Made by a program: the position numbers and the translations under genes. From Hirsutella rhossiliensis (taxonomy: Eukaryota > Ascomycota > Sordariomycetes > Hypocreales > Ophiocordycipitaceae), in contig NW_025408689.1 in the NCBI RefSeq assembly GCF_020360975.1, positions 186,001 to 250,000 on the forward strand: a stretch of DNA of 64,000 nt, written 5' to 3'. The notes beneath the pieces are model-generated. The model did no database searches. It was not told the origin of the DNA and saw only the letters and a program-made list of their open reading frames with translations. Of the stretch, positions 58,499 through 64,000 are shown one piece after another. Position 1 is the first letter of the stretch. Each line of letters begins with the position of its first letter.

Positions 58499-59100
58499 TA
58501 TGCCTTTAAAAAAACGGAAGGTAGAAGATACCCTATTAATAAATATAAATATAAAGAAAGCACGCGATCGCGTTGCTAAGATAACTAACGATAAGAAAGT
58601 CTTCGAAAAGGCTAAGAATATAATATATTAGGCTATTATACGATTAAGAAAGAAAGTCTAGTCCTCTATAACCTAGATAAATATAAGTAAAGAAGAAAAA
58701 GCTACTATAATTACTAAAGATTCTCGTAAAATTAAAAGTAAGTAGTAAGTACTAAGTAGTAACTATAGGAAATAAATTAATCTTTATACTAATTAAAAAT
58801 AATTTAGTTTTCTACTTAGCTAATATCTAGACTAAGTTAAAGAAATACTTTACTTACTAGTATTATAGGGCGATATAATCCTTAATAAGGACGCTCTTAC
58901 TAAAAAGGATACTAACTAAAAGGATATCGACGCTAAGATAGAGAATAAAGCCTAATAAATCGACGAGATTATATTTCTTCTTAATAAAGGCAATAAGTCG
59001 CTTAAGTTTAGCGCTTAGTTCGGTAATAAGCAACCTTTTTAAGGAATTAAAGAAGCACTTAAGTAAGACTAAAAGGTATTTTAATCTTCTTAACCTTAAC
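58499..59100 (+). pseudogene. RIP-degraded charged ORF divergent from the H3-like gene
   Basis: ATG near 58500 opens a Lys-rich frame beginning M-P-L-K-K-R-K-V-E-D, with further charged helical sequence and RIP-type stops. A probable intron (GTAAGT near 58738, acceptor before about 58810-58830) is followed by a frame with I-L-N-K-D-A-L-T-K-K and D-I-D-A-K-I-E-N-K-A that fades near 59080. The N-terminal basic cluster resembles a classical nuclear localisation signal. I do not recognise the family; it is not H4, H2A or H2B. The exon structure is a guess. Confidence 0.35.
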
Positions 59101-59214
59101 TACTCTTATATACTAATTATTATAGAACTAAGAAGTACTAGTATTTTAGTACTTTTAAAGATACTTTAATATAGCCGTCTAGTTAATATTTTCTAAGCTA
59201 TAGGTACTTAAAGT

Positions 59215-59383
59215 TATAAGAGTCTAGGCGTTGCCTAGACAGTTAATAAGTGTGGTCAATTGATAAGCTAGGCAGCTTAGTCAATTCGTTACCTTTTATC
59301 GCGTGCGTACAACACGCCGTACGTGGCAGAGGGGGGTAGTAGCGCGACCACAGCCTATGCCCTCTTAGGTCTACTCCATGACA
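59215..59383 (+). repeat. TRIM 5' LTR
   Basis: 169 bp, hairpin at 59222-59240, mostly un-RIPed inside but RIPed at its outer edge. Confidence 0.75.
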
Positions 59384-59592
59384 TGTTGACTAAGCTACCT
59401 ACTAGTCGTAGGTTCGAGTCCCCGTGCGTGAGGCCAGACAGGCGCGCATGCATACGGGCGCCGCAGCCTAGAGGCGTGTGCATGGCGCAGGCAGCGGGGG
59501 ATCTCAACCTAGGCTAACAGGTGGTGCGGCACCTAGGGGTAATGGCCTATCAACTAAGGGAGTGACGGAAGAGAGCGCGGGAAGAAACCATG
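59384..59592 (+). other. TRIM internal region with tRNA B-box-like motif
   Basis: 209 bp. GGTTCGAGTCC at about 59411-59421 matches the RNA polymerase III B-box consensus, but flanking bases do not fold into a convincing T-stem or acceptor stem, so no tRNA gene is called. The purine-rich tract at the right end is the likely PPT. Confidence 0.45.
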
Positions 59593-60059
59593 TGTAAGAG
59601 TCTAGGCGTTGCCTAGATAGTTAATAAGTGTGGTCAATTGATAAGCAGGACTTATCGTGGGGTCGATTTGCGGAGTAATTTCGGGAAATCGTATGCGATT
59701 ACATATCTACCATCTGATAAGTGCCCGGCGCCGCGCACGCGAATATCTCCACGGCCAGCAGCCCAATCGAGGCCATTCCGGGGCCTGGGGGACTACTCCA
59801 CTCCGGCGGCGCGTTTGGTCGAGGAGCACTCCGTATAGGCTACTGTCCGTCGAGATATTTGCGTTGCAGCGCCGCGAATGGGTAATGGGGGGGCTAGGCT
59901 CGGCTACAGGAACTGCGAGATAGTAATGCACCGATCCTACGGCCCTTTGATCCTCAAAAATATGTCTAGTTACATGGATATAAATATGTATAAAGACTCT
60001 ACGAGGCGGCTGGCTTACGTCGACGAGGGGCGGTCCGCTTTCCCAGCCGGGTCCTCCGC

Positions 60060-60185
60060 CCCCGACGGCCCTGACCTCGAGTTGGACCTGGTCCCGGGCC
60101 TGGACCTGGGTCATCGGGCACGGGGGTCCCTACCTGTACCCGTATCTGGCCCTGGCCCTGGCCCCGATCCTGGCCCCGCCGTCGG
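60060..60185. repeat. Gly/Pro-coding 6-bp repetitive tract
   Basis: Repeated CTGGCC/CCTGGAC-type hexamers just beyond the GCR1_C domain. They translate to Pro-Gly or Gln-Gly repeats and may be the extreme C-terminus of the Crypton protein or its 3' UTR. Confidence 0.5.
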
Positions 60186-62160
60186 CGCTGTTTGAGCTCG
60201 TCGACGAGTCGGTTCAAGCTTCGGCCGGCGCGTAACAGCTCTAGCTCTGCAACGGCCGCCTCCTTGCATTTGCCGGACGCCATACGGGCCAACAGCTCGT
60301 CCCAGATCACCTTCCGGCGACAGAACTGCACTCTGACCCCGTTCCCGGCGCCAGCGGCTTCCCCACGTCTCTTCCAGCTCCCGTACGGCCTTCTGACCTG
60401 CAAACCCTTCACCCCATTCCTTCCAGACGTCCCCCACCGTAAAGACCCTTGCCAGGGCTGTGACGATAGGCATGCTTGAGATTCAAGGTAGGTACTGTTG
60501 ACGGGGCCGGGGCCGGGGCTGGGGCCAGCGCCTCTGCTGACCCGGCTCCGAAGTAGCCGGTAAAGGTGATAGGGACCTTGCCTTGGAGGAGGGCATCGAG
60601 GCCGCCCTGAATCCCGTCCAGCCGGGCCTCAAGCCGGATGGCGAGCCGCTGACTATTCTGTAACAGGGCCTCCCGCGTGCTCTCTATGACGCCGCTTAGT
60701 TCCGGCAGCGCGCGTCGTACGAGCAGGCTTACCGGCTCCATAGCCCTACCGCGGTGGACCGCACGGCGACGGCGAACTCGTCCCACTCGGGCCCGCCAAA
60801 GGGGCGTAGGCGAAGAACGGTAGCGACGGGTAGCGGAGCTGTAGGACGGCCAGGTCCTGCAGAAGTACTATACGCAGGCGCCGCATAAGCAAGGAAGCCG
60901 TCAGCGGCTGGGTCGTCGTCGTCGAGACCGCCTTCTGCCCAGCATTGCCGGCGCGCCCGCGCCTCAAAGCGGGTTCCCACTCCTCGATCCACGGCCACAG
61001 CTGCTTTTGTAAGACGTACGGGGGTTCGTGAGCCGCACGCGCGAGGAAGTAGTCCCCCGGGGAGGCCGAGAAGCCGGCGACGATACGCATGAACTGCCGC
61101 GGTAGGTGCGTAAGATATGCCTGGCAGAGCACGCTCTGGTTCCAGCGGCCGGCCTGCGAGATCTGGGCGAGCGACGTGCCATGGGTCTCCGCGTCCTGGG
61201 CGCCCACCCTGCGCGGGAGGTGCGTCTTCTTCGACGCGATAAGGCCGGCAGCGCCGAAGATACGCCAGGTCTCTTGTAGCTGCGTCGGGTACGAGCTCCT
61301 GCTCGCGGTCCCGCCCGACGAGGACCTTGATCCGATACCAGTCCTGACGGCGCCGGAAGGACGGGGCGGTTCGCCGGCGACGTGCCAGCGCCAAAGAAGA
61401 GCTGTGCTAGGCCCTTGCGTACAGAATAAGGGGTCCTTGTGCCGGAGCGCGCCCATAAACTCCTTCCTCGCCGTCTTATTTAGCTTGCCGTCCCGTAAAA
61501 GGCTTACCAGGCAACCACAGGGGGTCGGGCCCTCCGAAGGCGGATAGTCGAGTAGGGATAGGTCTGCAAGCTCCATCTTGCGCCGGTTCTCCCCCCGTAA
61601 GAGGTAGTAGTGGCCGAAGAGGAGGTCGACTCGCGTACGGAGGTTTTGCGGCGTATACGCGGCGCCAGTGAGAAGGAGATCCTGGATCCGAAGCCATTCA
61701 TCGGGAGGTAGCCGGCCTGGATCCCGTCGCTTCCGCGGTCTTTAAAGGAGGCGCGGTCGTGCTTCCCCGCTGCCGGCCCCGTTGCTCAAGGAATCCTCGT
61801 ACGGCGGCGCCCGGGATTCTCCGTATTCGCGTTGCCGTGAGCCACCTGGAGCCTCCATGGCTCGATAACGGCCGCGATATAGGCGTCGATAGTGCCCCTC
61901 GTAAGCAAAGACCCTTCGGTAAGGTCTACTGCAGCCGTCGCGAGGCCTGTGGGTGGCACGTAGCCCTCGCGGTCGTCAGCGAGCAGCTCGGCGGCCTCGG
62001 CCAGGGGGACCTCCAAAGCTTCGGCCAGGCTTTCGGCCTCTGCCATGGCCGCGGCCTCGAGCTGCTCCTGTTCGCGCTGTTGCCGTACCTGTACGGCCTC
62101 GCCGTTGCCGTTGCCCCTAATCTTACCCCGCGCGCGCGGCTTCTTCTTCTGCGGCGGCAC
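60184..62160 (-). pseudogene. Crypton tyrosine recombinase with GCR1_C domain, frameshifted
   Basis: ATG at 62160 opens a basic, Ala/Glu-rich N-terminus with R-G-T-I-D-A-Y-I-A-A-V-I-E (about 61880). After frame changes comes W-L-R-I-Q-D-L-L-L and L-L-F-G-H-Y-Y-L-L-R-G-E-N (about 61600-61720). The 276-codon frame at 60746-61576 follows: E-G-P-T-P-C, R-H-K-D-P-L, K-K-T-H-L-P-R-R (the H-x-x-R element, about 61225), G-R-W-N (61139-61150), Y-L-T-H-L-P-R-Q-F-M-R with the likely nucleophile Tyr (about 61100-61130), and W-P-W-I-E-E-W. Toward 60190-60460 a GCR1_C domain reads V-W-K-E-W-G-E-G, R-E-L-E-E-T-W-G-S-R-W-R, R-R-K-V-I-W-D-E-L and L-N-R-L-V-D-E-L-K-Q. At least four or five small frameshifts break it, but no RIP stops. 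The domain order fits fungal Cryptons. Confidence 0.85.
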
Positions 62161-62813
62161 AACGCGTCGTAACAGGATATCCTCTTTGAGCCACGCCGCC
62201 AGCTTGTCCGGCGTTACGAGCTCGCCGTCGGGCCAGCTATAGAGCGAGCCGTCTGCTGCAGCCCGAGGCGTATGGCACCAGGCCTATACGCATTTGTCTG
62301 TTAGCCGCCCAGGGGCCGTACGTGACAGGGATCGAAGTGGAGGACCGGCCGGGGACGCGCCTTCCACTCCCGCTGCTTCGCCGCGTAACTCCGCGTCGTG
62401 TTCGCCGGCTGTTCGTCCTTCTTCGCCTGGATGCCGCGCCCTCCGGGCGGCACGGGCGCGCTCGTCAGCTGCCGTGTACGAGTCGTCCGCGGCCATCTCG
62501 GTCGATCGGGCAACCTTCCTACGGGGCGAATGTCTGGGCTGGGTTGGCCGGAAACCCGATAAGTCGGGTGGGAACTTATCAAATGCACTTATCAGGCGTC
62601 CTGCACACGATTTCACGGGCGGCGTTTTGCGGGCGATAAGTGGTCACGTGGCCTAAGTGAATTACGACGCAATTGCGGGCACCACCGATAAGCTAGGCAG
62701 CTTAGTTAATTCGTTACCTTTTATCGCGTGCGTGCAACACGCCGTACGTGGCAGAGGGGGGTAGTAGCGCGACCACAGCCTATGCCCTCTTAGGTCTACT
62801 CTATAATAAAAGT

Positions 62814-63350
62814 ATACCTAACCTTAGTAGTTTAAGTAGTAAAAAGCGTTCTTTAGGAGTAATAAGAAGAGTAAGTCTTACTTTATTTACTTCTTTATAT
62901 ATTTTTAGGTTAACTCCTTACTAGATTTCTAGAATCTCTTTACGGCTTAAATATTTTCTTATATTACGAACTATTTTATTAGTTCGCTTTTAGTCTTTAA
63001 ACTAGGCCTTTACAACGAATCGCGTTAACGAGAAGACTATTTATATAAGTACTAGGCTTCTAATAATTTAAGCTAATTAATTAAACTAACTAGATAAATA
63101 GGAGACTCTCTAGTACGCGGCTTAGGACTAATATCTATCGTTAGGTATTTTAAGTAATTTCTCGACGACGAATTTTAGCTAGGCCCTTAAAGATCTCGAT
63201 AGTACGCGAGATTTATAGCTATATAGAGCAAGGCAAGGGGAAGAAAAGGAGCTAGGTAATCCTTCCTAGACCCGCGTAGCTATAGCGAGAGACTAATAAC
63301 TTTCCTTAATTTATTTTTAAGAGAATCCTTTTAAACTTTAAGAGGTATAC
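62814..63350. other. RIPed sequence, continuation of the H3-like block
   Basis: CA/TG-poor DNA to the right of the TRIM. By TSD logic it was contiguous with 59214 before the TRIM inserted. A lysine-rich minus-strand reading (K-Y-L-S-R-K-E-I-L-E near 62950) might continue across the insertion, but it overlaps the plus-strand ORF and I do not call it as a gene. Confidence 0.35.
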
Positions 63351-63536
63351 TATTATAGAGTAAGTAGAGGCGTACGCGTAGGTGCCGTCCGTAGGATAAT
63401 ATTAATAAGCTATATAGAGCTCTTCTATACGCGGCTGGCCCGCCCCTATACTTATAGGATCCGGCCCTCCGCACGTAACTATATAGCTTAGGCCGCGGCC
63501 TAAGCCTATTACCTATAATAGTTAAAGACTCTTATA
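63351..63536 (-). repeat. gypsy-A3 3' LTR
   Basis: 186 bp, starting TATTATAGAG and ending CTCTTATA. The left flanking 5-mer is TATAC; the partner TSD lies outside the window. Confidence 0.8.
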
Positions 63537-64000
63537 TAATGCCCTCCCTCGAGCGCGGCGTAGTACTGCCCTATTAATAGCTCCCGTATAATTAGGCCCG
63601 TGCCGTAGGCTCTTCCCTACCCTTTCCCGTTAATAAGGCCGGCCCTACTAGCCCTATTATCCCCGCGCCCGTTAGCCTAGGCAGCCGGGACCCGGCTCTA
63701 TACTTATCGGCCGGCTAGCCGTTTAAATAGGGGCGTAACCTATTATATACGCCCCTAGGTAGCCGGCGGCTAGTCTAGACCTACGTAAGCCTTAGGTTAC
63801 CCGTCCCCTCTACCTTAGGTAGTATCCTCTACTAAGGGGTATATAAGGCGGCATTCCCCCCTTCCCCTTTCCCTTCCTTCTCTCCCTTCTTTAACTATAG
63901 TAGTAGTATTAATAGGTAAGTTCCGCTTTACCTAGGGCGTTAGTCCGTTCCTAGCTATATAGGCCGCTCTATTAATATATACTTATAGTAGTAGTAGTAG
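63351..64000 (-). mobile_element. gypsy-A3: start of a third gypsy-A copy
   Basis: LTR 63351-63536 (186 bp) followed by the purine tract (minus strand) and the same GC-rich leader as A1 and A2, including the TATA/pyrimidine-tract promoter at about 63839-63893, then cut by the window end. It keeps more CA/TG than A1 and A2 and is the least RIPed copy. Confidence 0.8.

Larger units (their letters stand above)
59647..62693 (-). mobile_element. Crypton (tyrosine-recombinase DNA transposon)
   Basis: Inserted in the TRIM 3' LTR. The direct repeat GATAAGC is found at 59640-59646 and 62687-62693, while the intact 5' LTR has it once, as expected for Crypton integration by recombination. There are no inverted repeats. 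Copies of GATAAGT/ACTTATC lie near both ends (59650, 59716, 62558, 62574, 62587, 62635). It encodes an Ndc10-like tyrosine recombinase with a C-terminal GCR1_C domain on the minus strand. GC-rich and not RIPed. Confidence 0.85.
59215..62808 (+). mobile_element. TRIM-like miniature LTR element, 3' LTR split by a Crypton
   Basis: Two 169-bp LTRs: 59215-59383, and 59593-59646 plus 62694-62808. They flank a 209-bp internal region (59384-59592). TSD is AAAGT (59210-59214 and 62809-62813). LTR ends are TGTAAGAGTC...CCATGACA; the left start and right end are RIPed to TATAAGAGTC and CTATAATA. A purine-rich run (about 59566-59588) precedes the 3' LTR as a polypurine tract should. No coding capacity. 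Each LTR begins with a perfect hairpin, GTCTAGGC-GTT-GCCTAGAC. Confidence 0.75.

Noticed and set aside
58499..58540. Viral-type nuclear localisation signal as evidence of viral origin
   Set aside because: The basic string at the ORF start resembles a classical NLS, but such Lys/Arg clusters arise easily and nothing else nearby is viral.
59388..59430. tRNA gene
   Set aside because: B-box-like motif present, but no consistent acceptor or T-stem pairing and no anticodon arm could be drawn.
60729..61394. 221-codon minus frame as an independent gene
   Set aside because: Overlaps the Crypton recombinase; part of it is the continuation of that protein after a frameshift and the rest is an out-of-frame shadow.
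61759..62656. Several GC-rich plus-strand frames (such as 61759-62172 and 62294-62656)
   Set aside because: Antisense shadows of the Crypton N-terminal coding region or its 5' flank; high GC keeps all frames open.

Overview
The window looks like an AT-rich, transposon-packed block from a filamentous ascomycete (Pezizomycotina, perhaps a sordariomycete). Across most of 3.0-51 kb the dinucleotides CA and TG are almost absent while CG survives. This is the footprint of saturating repeat-induced point mutation (RIP: CpA to TpA on both strands). Coding frames there are riddled with TAG/TAA, and start ATGs read ATA. I therefore identified most elements by aligning copies with each other, by terminal motifs and target-site duplications (TSDs), and by reading protein motifs through the RIP stops. 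Almost no long open frame in this part is a real gene.

Layout. 1-3011: left-truncated Ty1/copia copy (copia-1, minus strand), only lightly mutated, sitting on an older gypsy element (gypsy-Z, plus strand: 3012-3958, 9799-11712 and about 26371-26410). Gypsy-Z was interrupted by copia-2 (3959-9798, TSD AGTTC, with solo LTR Y1 inside), solo LTR X1 (10128-10824, TSD ACTAT) and copia-3 (11713-26370, TSD TTAAT). Copia-3 itself contains gypsy-B (12322-20077, TSD GGCCC) and a nearly unmutated solo LTR, Y2 (24598-25164, TSD CTACT). Gypsy-A1 is at 27324-34262 (TSD TATAT). A 5'-truncated Tad-like LINE tail is at about 34490-35669. A lone LTR (W) lies near 36088-36958. Copia-4 (37355-50846) contains solo LTR X2 (TSD ACCCT), which in turn contains gypsy-A2 (39088-46065, TSD GATTT). 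Gypsy-A3 starts at 63351 and runs off the window.

From 51.58 kb the sequence is mostly not saturated by RIP. It holds a pogo/Fot1-type DNA transposon with 100-bp inverted repeats, a decayed tRNA-splicing endonuclease SEN2 fragment, and one apparently intact two-exon host gene (175 aa). A moderately RIPed block follows, carrying a histone H3-like pseudogene with two introns and two uncharacterised ORFs. Next is a miniature LTR element (TRIM, TSD AAAGT) whose 3' LTR was split by a Crypton (tyrosine recombinase plus GCR1_C domain).

Most notable: (1) the histone H3-like gene, in which in-frame stops fall at glutamine positions conserved in H3; (2) two unrelated chromodomain gypsy families that each appear to carry an extra ORF antisense to pol, behind its own TATA/pyrimidine-tract promoter; (3) the Crypton-in-TRIM arrangement with GATAAG repeats at both Crypton ends; (4) nesting that gives a relative chronology of insertion against RIP.
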